Shown here piece after piece: positions 44,601 to 58,164 of a stretch of DNA of 64,000 bases (position 1 is its first letter; each line of letters begins with the position of its first letter). A model generated the notes under the pieces. That model was not told the origin of the DNA. It worked only from the letters and a program-made list of their open reading frames with translations, and searched no databases. The DNA is from Branchipolynoe longqiensis (taxonomy: Eukaryota; Annelida; Polychaeta; Phyllodocida; Polynoidae): the NCBI GenBank assembly GCA_030323885.1, contig CM059186.1, forward strand, positions 174,103,047 through 174,167,046, in the 5' to 3' direction. A program made the position numbers and the translations under genes.

Positions 44601-47600
44601 AAAAACACCCCAAAAAACTAGAACTGTGGAAGGTTATTTGACTTAGGCATAACAGACATGATGAGATGGGTGAATATAAGTTAGATTCTTACTTCATCTT
44701 CCGAATACCGGAAGTTAAGTACCCGGGGAGAATCAAAGCCTGTGCAGGCCGAAAGTAGCCTCAGTTAGCAACTCGGCAGGGGAGGAGCAACAGTGAGTTG
44801 GAGGAGGCTACGACACAAGTGTAGATAAGTCGTACAGGAGGACTTAAATTGTATTATTAAGATTGTTAGTACTGGTGCATGGCACCAGTACATCACTGTG
44901 TGTTAACATTGTGAAAATTGGCCAGAGATTATGTACTAATCCGCCAAAACTGTGTCATTCAGAACGACGTCCAAAAGTAAGACTGCGAAAGCACATGCGA
45001 GTTTCTCTCGGCCGATCGGTAATACGCTTCAGATATTATTAGACGGTGTGGTCACATTGCTTGTCTGTCATGGCGAAAATGATGTCCGTTGAGGACCCGC
45101 CATTGATTGCGCTACGCCCTGTGAGCGATTCAGACAGTGAGACAGTAGAACCCGCAAAACTGGCAAAATCCAAACTGCAAAAAAAAAATGGTGGCAGATA
45201 CCAGGCCAAAGACTCTGTTTGGGGCAGCCAATACAGCTAATGTGACCATGCCAGATATGGCTGAATTCAAGAAAATGTACGAGGAAATGGAACATTTGAG
45301 AGAAGAAGTGAAGACTCTACAGACGGAGTCGGAGCAGTGGCAAGAGAGCCAGAGAGAAGAGTGGGAACAATATGTAGGTCATGATGGTGGCGCAAGCGAC
45401 ACATGGCCAGACTATGACGGTGATGATGATATTGACCACTGGGAGGATGAGGAAAGCGACTCCCTCAGCTCCATGAGTACATCGGAACAATTAACGGCGC
45501 TAAGAGCCTCGGCTCCCATTAAGCCAACTACGGCAGCTAGGCCAATAACCAAACCGGTCGTGGCGAGTGTGGGAAAGCCATTGCCATTCAGCAGCTTCAG
45601 GGCGCCACCACTGCCAAAGCCTATGCCGGCGGAGCAGGTCGTAACGCCGACAACATCAGGTGCAGCGAGCACCAGCACAACCTCAATCAAGACACCGAAG
45701 GTGAGGAGAGAGTTCAAGCTGGATGAGGGGTTGCATGAGGGAACCCTGTTGAGTGAACTACGGGAAACTTATAAGAAAGTTAAGACACCGGTCACGCCTC
45801 ACATTACTATCAGCGAGAGCATGGCAAGTGCGATACATTACTACTAAGGTACACCGGTTGACGGCACACCGAAACATTTCAAGAAATCATTAGAGAGCTC
45901 TATAGGCACTATACGGCACTTGCAGATGTCCCGGCAGCGCGTTTGCAAATTCTAAACGAAGAGATTAGGTATGCGGAGGGCAGGAAAGAAGGAGAGTGCT
46001 TTCGTTACCTGCACGTGTTAAATGCTATTCAGCTAGCAGTCACAACCCACAGCCAGGCGAGAATGGATCGCAAGGCGAGTCTCACTAAGGTGGCACATTC
46101 CCGGTTGGGTAAAGAGCTCAGAAAGGAGAAGAGAGATGCGTACTGAGATCTCCCTGAGCCAATGGTTTCTGCCAGGTGAAAACCTAGGCGAGAGGAACAA
46201 ACAGCTGTTAAAGTCAGTAAAGGCATCAGACAACTGCATGAGCATGAACCTGGTGTACAGAGCCAAGCGCAGGAACTCCTACGACCACCAAGGATGTATG
46301 GGGGCACCCTACAAGTTCCAATGGAACAGCCGGTTCCGTGGACGAGGATCCAGAGGTGCATCCTGGGGCAACAAACAGCAGGCCCCAGAGAAGCGATACG
46401 GCAGAATGAGCGAAGATTGCGCGCAGTATGGGAACGTCCCATCGTCATCACGAAGGGGGGGGCGTTGTCATGGAAACCTGAGTTGGGGTTTTCAGAAATG
46501 AGGCGCCCCGCCCAGCGACGAAATGGATCTCCACGTCATTACTAAAGGGTGAGCATGATACTATCACGCTAACGGCTGGTAACATTCTAAACCATGTAAG
46601 AAACTGGGAATATCTAACAAGTGATAAATGGATCCTAAACTGCATGGTGGGTCTAACCATACACTTCCAGCACACTCTGCTACAGCAGTGGGAGCAGTTT
46701 TCATTCAGAATGGATGCAGACGAAAAGAGTTTTGTGGTAAAAGTGTAAACAAACAGGTGTTACGTGTAGTAAGTCCAGTACATGACCAGAGGATCTCAAA
46801 TATTTTCCTGAGACCTAAACAGAACAGAAAGTTCCAGATGATCCTAGACCTAACGGGGTTAAACAAAGTCATATACTATGAACACTTTAAAATGCTTAAC
46901 CTAAAAACTGCACTTGATTTGTTAAATGTTGGCCCTTGGATGGCAAGTGCAGTCTTGACAGACGCGTATTACTCAGTACCAGTAAAAAAAAAAGTCACAG
47001 CGTAACTACCTGCAGTTCCATATAGAACACACCTTACTCGAGTATCAGGTCCTGTGAAACGGGTTAGCACCTGGACCACGTATCTTCACCAAATTACTGA
47101 AACCCATTTATTCAGAAATGGGGTCAAGTGGGTCATATATGTTTCCCCTACATGGATGACAGCTTTGTCATCGGTAACACAAAAGATGAATGCAAATTAG
47201 CAATAAATGACTTAACCACTCTATTCATTGAACTAGGGTTCAAAGTAAATAAGGAGAAATCGGTGTTGGAACCAACACGTTGCCTAAAATTTCTGGCTTT
47301 TGACATAAACTCTCTGGAGATGACAGTTTCACTCAGGGGACAAAGTAGAAAAACTAACAAATGCGGCAGAGGAAGTGCTCTCCGCACCAGCACCAACAAT
47401 CCGCCATGTGGCGGGCTTGGTGGGACTGATGGTAGCCTACTCGCCAGCAGTAGACTACTCAGGGGCTCATTTCAAAAGACTAGAAAGAGGTCAAAGTAAG
47501 GCTCTAAAACACAGAAAGGAGAATTTTGATGAGGACATGTGGGTCTCGCACGGTGGGAAGGAAGACATCCATTGGTGGTTGAGGAACCTAAACAGACCAA

Positions 47601-50600
47601 GAGTTATCAGGAAGGATGAACCCGACCTAGAGCTACTAACAGATGCCTCCTTGATGGGCTGGTGGGCACGCACCAAGCTAGAACAGACGAGGGGGGGGGC
47701 ATTGCACCATTACGAGCTAGTACACATAAATGTGTTAGAATTAAAAGCGATCCTCTTCGGATTAATGAGTTTTTGTAAATTAAATTACACACACATTAGG
47801 ATAAGAACAGACAACACTACCGCCCTAGCATACGTAAAAAATATTGGTGGCACAAAATCAGAAGACTGCCTGATCGAGACGATAAAAATTTGGGTATGGG
47901 CAGAGCAACGGGAGAACTGGCTTACCATTACTCATATACCAGGAGTTGAGAACGTCCTGGCAGACCTTAGATCAAGAAAATTCTCAGATCATCTAGAATG
48001 GAAATTAAAAACTGAACTGTTTGATGAACTGTGCTCAAAATGGGGCACACCAGAGGTGGACATGTTTGCATCAAGGTTGAATGCACAGATGTACGTAAGT
48101 TGGGAACCAGAACCCGGAAACTGGAAGACAGACACCTTCTTGCTCAAATGGGATAATCAATTGCTTTCCCCCGTTCAGCCTCATGCCCAGGGTAGTGAGG
48201 AAGCTACAGAAGGACGGGATGAGGGCGATCGTGGTCGTGCCCCATTGGCCAGCTCAGCCCTGGCACCCACTACTCTAAGAAGAGTCGGTGGAACAACTTC
48301 CCCAGGAAGGAGGGCAACCTCTTTGGGATAGGCCACCAAATACCAGACAGGTCAGATGAGGGGCTAAATGACATAAAATTGATGGAGTACCTCTTCTGGC
48401 CAGGACGTTATAAGGGTATGACATAGACGTTAAAACTCTCCAGTACCTTAAACATACGTGGAGAAGTTCCACAAGAAAGAACTATTTAATGCATGTAAAC
48501 AGCTGGGCGCTATGGGCCATCGAAAAGGGGTCACTGTATTGAACCCTAAGAAAGCAGATGTACTACATTACCTCCGACTCTACTCGGAAGGTCCTGATGT
48601 GACCTTAGATGTTGCTAGGACATAAAACAACAACAAACATCTACTATGAATCGCGGGTAGGGTACGCGCACTAAATGCAGCAAGGTGCGCACTCAGCATG
48701 ATCCTGCCCCGTTCAGGGGGCCGAACAATCGGGGAACACTATTTGGTAAAGTGTCTGTGCATAAGCTGCCATGAACAGAGACCTCCACAGCCCAGATACA
48801 ACAGTTTCTGGAGTCTGGACATTGTCCTAAATTGGATACTAAAACTCCCCAATAATATAGAAATGAGTTTAAAATTGTTGTCCTACAAACTTGTCATACA
48901 AACTTGTCATACTGTTGTTGTTAGTCTCGTCCCAGAGGGGACAGACAATACTGAACCTGGCAGTGGACAGGTTGAGGATTGAAGAGGACTCTGTGGTCTG
49001 TAAGATGAAGAAGCTCTTAAAGTACAACCAACTGGGCCAGCTACTGGACTCGGTGAGGTTCTATAAGTACCCAGACTGTGTAGTCAGGACAATTAGGAAA
49101 TATGTGGCCAGAACTAGGGCCATCCGAAGACAGAACACACAACTGCTCCTGTCCTATATAGGTCCGCACGGACCCATATCAAGGGCAACACTGGCCAGGT
49201 GGATGATATGCGTGCTAAACCTAGCAGGCATAGACACCCCGGTGCAAGGGTCACAGCACGAGCAGCCTCTTCGACTCAGGTGGTGGGCGCGAACCTGAAC
49301 GCAATCATGCGGAATGCGTCATGGAGAGACAGCAAGACATTTGCACAGTTCTACCACAAATCTCTGGATGATCCTGGTGAGGTACAGAGGACCATTCTGA
49401 GCAGAGTTACAAATAGACATTAGGAAACCAACATAGTGAAACGTAGAGGGGAAGACAGTTAGTCGTAGTAAGACTCCTACCCAGATTTAAAAAACTAAAG
49501 ACGTGAAACTAAAACTACCATGTTGTGTCACTGTAGATAACAAGAGAAATGATTATTATATGGATATATGTGAAGGTATTCAACGCATAAGCTTATGTAT
49601 GAAGTGTGAAATAAAGAGTGTCTCAATGGGAAGTAGAGAACATAAAAAATGTGATTATTAAATATCTATATATATGTGTATATATTTACACACGGGCACG
49701 TGAGTACAAAAATAGTCAGCGACGAAATGGATCTCCTAATACGAGTGCACCAGCACATGACTTATACTTACAGAAAGCCATGAGAGAGATAGAGAGAGAG
49801 ATAGAAAGAGGAGACAGAAGAGGATGAAGAGGATGAGGGGAAAAGAGTCAAGAAAGACAAAAGGTTGGTGCACAAAAAACCATGCTTCGAAGACTCCCCC
49901 TGGGTACTTAACTTCCGGTATTCGGAAGATGAAGTAAGAATATGATAGTTATACTAGACTTACTTGTAAGTTGAAGTATTACTGAGATTCTTACGAATCT
50001 ACGAATACAAAGGTAAGGATCAGGGGCCCGCACCTATGAGTGAGTAGAAGAGAACCCGAGCAAGCTTGAGTATAAAGAACAATCAAAGGTTGACTATTTA
50101 TAGGAAATTATTATTATGGGAATAGGGGTCCTGATCCTGGATTTAGGTTTTTTTTGCTCCGCTCCAAACTTGAAAAAACTGGGCCTACTTCCGGCCTGCG
50201 CGGGCTTGGCCTCTCCCCTGATCCTTACCTTCGTATTCGTAGATTCGTAAGAATTTCAGTAATACTTCAACTTACAAGTAAGTCTAGAATAACTATCATA
50301 TCTCTGAGAAACGTGTGATATCTTCCTTATGGACATTAGCCCGCGCGCTGGAGCTGTTCATTGAGGCCCTCATTCTCAAGTCCAATGACATGACGCAATC
50401 CAGAAACGCTAGGACTTTATCTACTGCTCATATGTAAGTATATTCTGATAATTTATATAATGGGCGATTGGATTGATAAACATGTCCACACACATTGGCG
50501 GAGAAATACAATAATAATAGACAACATGATCAATTCTGTATATTTATATTTGTATAATATATATATATATATATATATACTTCAAATAATTTTTAGTTTG

Positions 50601-53600
50601 GGCATTAGCTGCTTGGCTATTTGAGCCCAGGGAGATGAAGCTATATTTGTCTCCTTGACAATTAGCTGCTCACCCAGCACATGGTGGGCCTAGTTCTACA
50701 GGTGTCTTCTTTGCTTACTCTGCATGTCTTGCTACTAAGCTACCCACTTTATTTACATATGTTAGTTATTTCACAATTAACTGAAAGGATATCATTCAAA
50801 ATAATAATGTCGGTATGTTTTACTACCGCTGTATGGCGTGAGTAGAAGAACCATGTACTAACAACCTACTTCCAATTGAAACCAACGTGAGAGCGATTTC
50901 CCACCCTGACTAAAGCGCCTCTGTATGTGAGTAGACAGACCCAACTAATTAATGATGTGCTTCATTTAGAAAACATATCATCGAATCCGAGAAGAAGTTT
51001 GACTTCCTGCGCGACCTGGTGGCCGGCATGCCAAACATAGCGGATCTTCAGCAAACGGAGGAGGATGACGACTCGCAGTCTGAACTGGAGATTGTGGACC
51101 CGGCTCCAGTCGCGTGCCCCACCAGACAACCCCGCCAACCCGCAGCCACCAAGTCTGATGAGTCTACACCTGCACAGCCCGCCAAGCGACAACGTGGCAG
51201 GTAAGACCACACAGTAAATGTTGAGGTTGTGGGGGTGGGGGGGGGGGGGGACATAATACATTTGTTGATTAAGCAGGGAAAATTTGTCATTGTCATGTTG
51301 AAGCCCGGAAATTTTAACCAAGTGGGGAAAAGACCACTGAAATAATGAATGAGTGTATGCTCAAATATAGGTGGCTTTTTATCTATTGAAAATATTAGTT
51401 CATCAAATTGTGCAACTTATTCTAACATGCTTTGTCCCATCTAATGCGATTTTTGCAGTGAGATGTTTGTTGATCAGTGCATATCTCTTTTTCATAGTCA
51501 TGCAATAGAGATACATGTACAGGATTTATATAAAAGGTCTCTGCTGTAGCACGGACTTGTGCTATTTTTGGTGATTTTCGATTCGTTCCATTTCTAACAA
51601 ATATCCTATCTATGATATTGTAAGATATTCTATGGGTTTTGTCCAGCTATTATTTAAATACCGCAAAATTCGGGGAGGTATTTGAAACAATCGGCCCTGT
51701 CCCTGCACTGAGTTGGATATGGTTTCTGTGAAAATGATGAAAGTCTCTCATGGGCTTAACATTGTCAGGGAATTGTGGGTGCAAATCTGGAAGTCATGCG
51801 TCATCCAGTACTCTCCTAGCACTATCCTAGCTCCATTCCTCTGATTAGCCAGTACACCATCCTTTGAGAGCATTCCACTCTCCTTGTGTCCATATTATCT
51901 CCTACCTCGCCACTGAGCGCGGTCACCGAATCGATAGAGTGCGGGCCTCGTTTGCGGGAGTTCAGTTCCCGGTCGAGTCAAACCAATGACTTATTAAATT
52001 GAATTATTAGGATAGGGCAAAGACTGGTTGGCTCAGTGTCAGGCTAATGTGAGTGGGATATCAGGTCATGGTACTGGCGGCCTGGTCTCCCATTGGGGCA
52101 GCACTATAAAGTCACCATGCGCACTGTCACAAGTCGGTACCCGTCCTGATATGACCTTAGATGTTGCTAAGACGTAAAACAACAAACAAACAAATATTAA
52201 ATTGATACTTGTCGCTTCCTAGCCTGGCTCTCGGCATAAATACGGTACCGCAAGGACTGGTTATCTCAGTGTCAGGACAATGTGTGAGTGAGATATCGGG
52301 TCATAGTGCCGGTGGCCTAATTTCCCACTGGGGCAGCACTATAGAGTCGCCATAAGTGCACATTGTCACAAATCAGTACAAATCCTGATATGACCTTAGA
52401 TGTTGCCAGGACGTAAAACCCAACAACCAACCAACCAACCTCGCCCTCGCTTTCCACTTTTTGTTCTTTGTGATAACCTTTATCCCTGCATATACTATTT
52501 GCATGTTTCATATGCTGCCCTGAAATCCTTGAAAGTCCTTCACATTTCGTGATTTTAAAATCCCTGTCTGAAGATGGCCCATGAAAATAACGAAAAGTCC
52601 TGTCCAGTGTTCTGGAAAAGTGCTTGAAATTATGCAACAAATAAAGTTTCACAAAAATGATTTGACGTTGTAAAGAAAAGGCAAAAGCAACTGCAAACTG
52701 ACAACAACAAATCACTCTTTGCCAATGCTGATAACCAGACCAAAACGTTGCAAGAAAAGCCAAACTTTGGCTTTGAGGAACAGCATTAAACAATCACCAC
52801 TAACTAAATAAATAACTGAAAAACAGCTAAATAAAAGTTATCACTAACTAACTAAATAACTGAAAAACAGCTAAATAAAAGTATTCACCACTAACTAACT
52901 AAATAAGTGAAAAACAGCTAACTAAAAGTAATTACCACTAACTAACTAAATAAGTAACTGAGGAACAGCTAAATAAATGTAATCACCACTAACTAAGTAA
53001 ATAACTGAAAAACAGCTAAATAAAAGTAATCACCACTAACTAACTAACTAAATAACTGAAAAACAGTTAAATAAAAGTAATCACTAACTAACTAAATAAC
53101 TGAAAAACAGCTAAATAAAAGTAATCACCACTAACTAACTAACTAAATAACTGAAAAACAGTTAAATAAAAGTAATCACTAACTAAATAACTGAAAAACA
53201 GCTAAATAAAAGTAATCACCACTAACTAACTAAATAAGTAACTGAAGAACAGCTGAATAAAAGTAATTACCACTAACTAACTAAATAAGTAACTGAGGAA
53301 CAGCTAAATAAAAGTAATCACAACTAACTAACTATATAAGTAACTGAGGAACAGCTAAATAAAAGTAATCACCACTAACTAACTAAATAAGTAACTGAAG
53401 AACAGCTGAATAAAAGTAATCACCACTAACTAACAAATAACTGAAAAACAGCTAAATAAAAGTAATTCACAGCACTCGGAAGAAGAACAGAACAATGGTT
53501 ATAACGAAGAATTTATTGAATCATTAATAATCATAATAAGATATCTGATCAGCAATCATGATCGATCAAAGTCATGAGTAAGTGAATCTAAACAAGGTCA

Positions 53601-56600
53601 GTGCCCGGAGGCGAAGAGGCTGGCTCTGAGTGCAGGTGGCTGGCACGTGCGACTGCGGAAGGCTGGCTTCTGTCGGTTGTTGGAGTTCAGGTGATGTCAG
53701 GATAATCAGGCATGAAGATTCAGCTTCAGAGTCAGGAGTGATAGGTCGAATGAGGACAGGATAATGATAATCGGTTATGGCTTCTGGAGCGAGATAAAGT
53801 TGACATTTTGTAAATCAAACAATAACAATCAGTGTCAGTAATCAGCACCTAACCCCATAAAGAAAAGGGTAGGAGGGGTGGGTAATTTTTTTGAGGTTGC
53901 CCGCACGAGAGCCAGAAGCGAATTGGAGAACAAGGGCGGGGAAGGGTCACGAGATCAGGTTCGACTAGCCTCGTTCGCGAATTAACTATGTTGCCTCGTC
54001 AACATACGTAATCACCACTAACTAAGTAACTGAAGAATAGCTAAATAAAATAATCACCACTAAATAACTAAATAAGTAACTGAAGAACAGCTAAAGAAAG
54101 GGGATTACCACTAACTAACTGACTGACTGAAGAATAGCTAAAGAAAAGCAGGGTTTGTTCAATGACGTGTCAAGCTTTAATCAGTGATTTTTTGTATATA
54201 AAATGATTTTTGTGGTTTTGTTATACTGACTCTTGATTTTTATATTAAAACTGCATATGTTTGTTGTTATTTTGTATGCTTCTTTAGACATCATATCTTA
54301 CAGAATGAATTAACTATGAATATGGGGTGTTTTGGGGTACTTTAATTTAATAAACGTCTTTAAAATATCCTGGAATTTTGCACTGAAAGGTCCTCGAAAG
54401 TTCTGGAATTTGATATGTCAAAATGGGTAGGAACCCTGAAAAGGAATCAGCACTAACTAACTAACTGACTGAAGAACAGCTAAAGAAAATGAAGACCTTT
54501 TAAAATCTGTTGAACAAGAAGAGATTTCAAGGCTTCAAAAATTTAAGTGAAAGAACACAGGTGTGAAACTTGTATATTGTAGGCCAAAGAAGCAAAAGAC
54601 AGAGGAACAACGGTTACCGCCTAAAAAGCGAGGCAGGAAAAAGCGGGAAAAGGAAGAGGAAGAGCCATTAGATGACTCCTCTGCTACCGAGGTACGGCGT
54701 CTTTCTTCAATTCTGAATGTTCTGGGTGTCAGTGTTTTCTTGAAACTTTACCGTCTTGTCCCCTGAGAGGCACTGAGATCTGCATGCAATGCGTGCGATT
54801 AGATTAAGCCTTGATGTAAATAGTTGTTGTTTATGTTTCTAATAAATAAATCATTGTAGTATTACATAATCTTTGAAATTTCACAACTAGATGCGGCAGC
54901 TGAATCAGCAGGCTTACTGTGTGGAAGGTTGGGAATTGGATCGCAGCCGAGCCAAACTAATGACTTATCAAAGTGATACTTGTCGCTACCTAGCCTGGCG
55001 CTCCGCATTAATAGGAATGGGCAAGGACTGGTTTCCTCAGTGTCCGGATAATGTGATTGAGTGGCATATCAGGTCATGGTGCTGGTTGTCTGGTCTCAGT
55101 ATGGCAGTACTATAAATTTACCATGATGATGAGTGAAATTGAGTGTTACATAGTGCTGGTTGCCGGGTCTTTCAGTGGGGCGCTCACTATAAATTTATCG
55201 TAATGAGTGCAACTGATATTGTGTCATGGTGCTGGTTGCCTGGTCTCTCAGTTGGGCAGCACTATAAATTTACAGTGATGAGTACAACTGAGTGAGATAT
55301 CATGTCATGTTGCAGGTTGCCTGGTCTTTCAGTGGGGCAGCATTATAAATTTACTGTGGTGATAGGTGCAACTCAGTGGGATATCGTGTCATGGTGCTGG
55401 TTGCCTTGTTTCTCAGTTGGGCAGCACTATAAATTGACTGCGATGATGCGTGCAACTGAGTGGGATATCGGATCGTAGTGCTGGTTGCCTGGTCTCTCAG
55501 TTGGGCAGCACTATAAATTTACCATGATGAGTGCAACTGAGTGTGATATCATGTCATGGTGCTAGTTGCCTGGTCTCTCAGTGTGGCAGCACTATAAATT
55601 TACACTGTCTGTTGCTAAGACATAACACCAAACAAACAAACAAACAAAATCACTTTCTCCTCCTTTTCTTCCAAAAGGATGCCAATTCTAAAAGCGGGTC
55701 CGGAGAGTCCACCGAGGAGGCAATGAGCCCAACATCCCACCGGGCAGAGAGCCCGGAGCAGGCAGCGGCCGGGGACGGGCACGGGCCCCGGGTCGACCAC
55801 GACTTGGAACGGCCGTTGGGCCGGGCCGGGGAGGGGCGCCGGGCCAGGGACGGGGACGGGCCCCGGGTCGACCACGACTTGGAAAGGCCGTTGGGCCGGG
55901 ACGGGGACGGGCGCCGGGCCAGGGACGGGGACGGGCCCCGGGTCGACCACGACTTGGAAAGGCCGTTGGGCCGGGACGGGGACGGGCGCCGGGCCAGGGA
56001 CGGGGACGGGCCCCGGGTCGACCACGACTTGGAAAGGCCGTTGGGCCGGGACGGGGACGGGCGCCGGGCCAGGGACGGGGACGGGCCCCGGGTCGACCCA
56101 GCCTCCGGCCGGGAGGATGGCCGGGCCGGGGACGGGGACCTCGCCTCGGTCCGGCAGGAGAGCCGGGCCGTGGACGGGCCCCGTGGCGCTCCCAGCTCGC
56201 CAGCGCATCGAGACGCTGGGACTACGCTGACAGCCGACAGCGAGCTGCGCGACCACATACTGTCGAGCAGCGCGCTGCGCACAAGGGAACAGCGCGGCGG
56301 GGCAGGATTGGACGCTGGGCCGGCGGGTGGCAGCCCGGGCACCAGCACGGGCGCCTCTGGTGGGCACGCCGGGAACCAACCTGAGAGCGGGCTCGGGGAC
56401 GGCTGGTGGCGGGGTGGCGGTGTGGCGGGGGGCAGCCCGCTGGTGCCCGACTGTCGCTACGGCGGCCATGACAATGAGGGGCGGGGGGTTGGAGGTGCCC
56501 GGTTCGGGGACCAGCGGAAGTCGCTGAGTCGGGCGGACGAGGCGGGACACGCTGAGGACTTGAGCGGGCTGCGCCTGGTGGGGCCCGGCCGACCCGTCCC

Positions 56601-58108
56601 CCCAGCAGCCGCCCCGCACACCGGGCTCCTCCCGCACCCAGTGCCGCTGGGGCTGGGCCTCCCCAACTTCAACTCATGCGCGTAAGTATCTAGGCTCTTC
56701 CACAAACACATATAGACAGACACACAGACACACAGCATGCAACACACAACACATATGAGCCTGTCTCAAAAGGTGATAACTCTTTTTTTTGTGGTCCATT
56801 GTAACGATTGACACAAAACAGCACAGAAATGGTTACACTGAAAACACAAGGACATTTGCTTCAAATCAATATGTATTCTATTGGGATTATGAAACACCCT
56901 GTAAAAACTAATCAGTTTATCCTGAGCAAATGCATAGGCAGATAGTATGGTGATCGTTACAATGGACCAAGTTTTGTCCCATATTGCTTAGCACCTTTTG
57001 AGACAGTCTCATATACATTTACATATATACAAAAACGCAGTCACATATTTAAAACAGAGCTGTCAATCGTTGCGATTTTCTGTCTTTCGTTGTGCCATTG
57101 TGCTGGGCGTACTCTGAAAACTATTGTAAATCCCACCTTTTTTTCCCCAACGCTTAATCCATTAAATAACCTGCCACCCCTATGAATCATATGTATCACA
57201 AATTGAAAAGAAAAAAACCCTATATAACCCGTCTGCTATTAAATATCTCAGAAACAACTCATTCATGTATATCCATGAATGTATATCCCATATATATGAA
57301 ATTATTAGATCATTACATTGAAACTTTCTTTTATAAAATACGCAAATCCAAAAGTTAGAGTTATGAGAAATGGGCAACATTGCATATCTTGCAATTTATT
57401 ACAGATATTCTGATGTTCCGTTTTAGGTCAACATTGTTAGGAAATCATAATGGTTGGCAGCTCTGATATTTTATGTCGCAATTCACGTGAAAGGGTTTAC
57501 GTTTTCCCATTTTCAAATGTTGGCAGCTATAACATTTTGTTGTTGTTGTTGAAGATTTATACTGCCTATCATGGATAAGCCTGAATAGGCTTGTTTTCAC
57601 CATTAAACAGTTTGTCGATAGAAAGCCCGAGCCTACACTTTTACTGACCCAAGGGATTTTTTTTACCTCCCACACCACATAGACATGGTATGAGAGCAAC
57701 TGGTCTTTGATGACGCTGTAAGTTATACACAGCGGTGGAAATCCAAATTGGTAGAGGTAGGGGCACAGGGAATCGAACCACTGACCTTCAGATTAGGAGT
57801 CTGACCTAGAAAAAAGTCAGACACTCTAACCACTCCGCCACAGAGAACACCTACCTCTTCAACCTTCCCCTCCCCCAGCCTGCCATCACTCTAACTCTAA
57901 CATGTAGATCATGTGTAGCAGCTATTAATGTGAATGATCTGCTTTCAGTCTCTGGGTCTCTTCTAAACAGTTCGATACTTTTTTTAATCGATTAAATTTA
58001 TTTGTTTAAATATTAATATATACATATATTTGTTTATTATATACAAACATATTTTGTATGTATATATTAATATTTTAATAATTGTTTTAAAAAAATCAAT
58101 AACAAAAG

Positions 58109-58164
<56 letters not shown>

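Larger units (their letters stand above)
44685..49941 (+). mobile_element. DIRS-1-like retrotransposon, decayed, in DRAP1 intron 2
   Basis: The termini are inverted: a perfect 40-bp match between 44685-44724 (attcttacttcatcttccga...) and the reverse complement of 49902-49941. The order is Gag-like frame, RT-RNase H, methyltransferase-like segment, tyrosine recombinase, as in DIRS-1. All frames are broken. The element lies in the same orientation as the host gene. A 5'-truncated SINE tail (48603-48642) interrupts the recombinase. Confidence 0.92.

Noticed and set aside
55615..56637. 340-codon minus-strand frame opposite DRAP1 exon 6
   Set aside because: It arises from the GC-rich 75-bp repeats being open on both strands. 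There is no domain, and the plus frame is splice-consistent.
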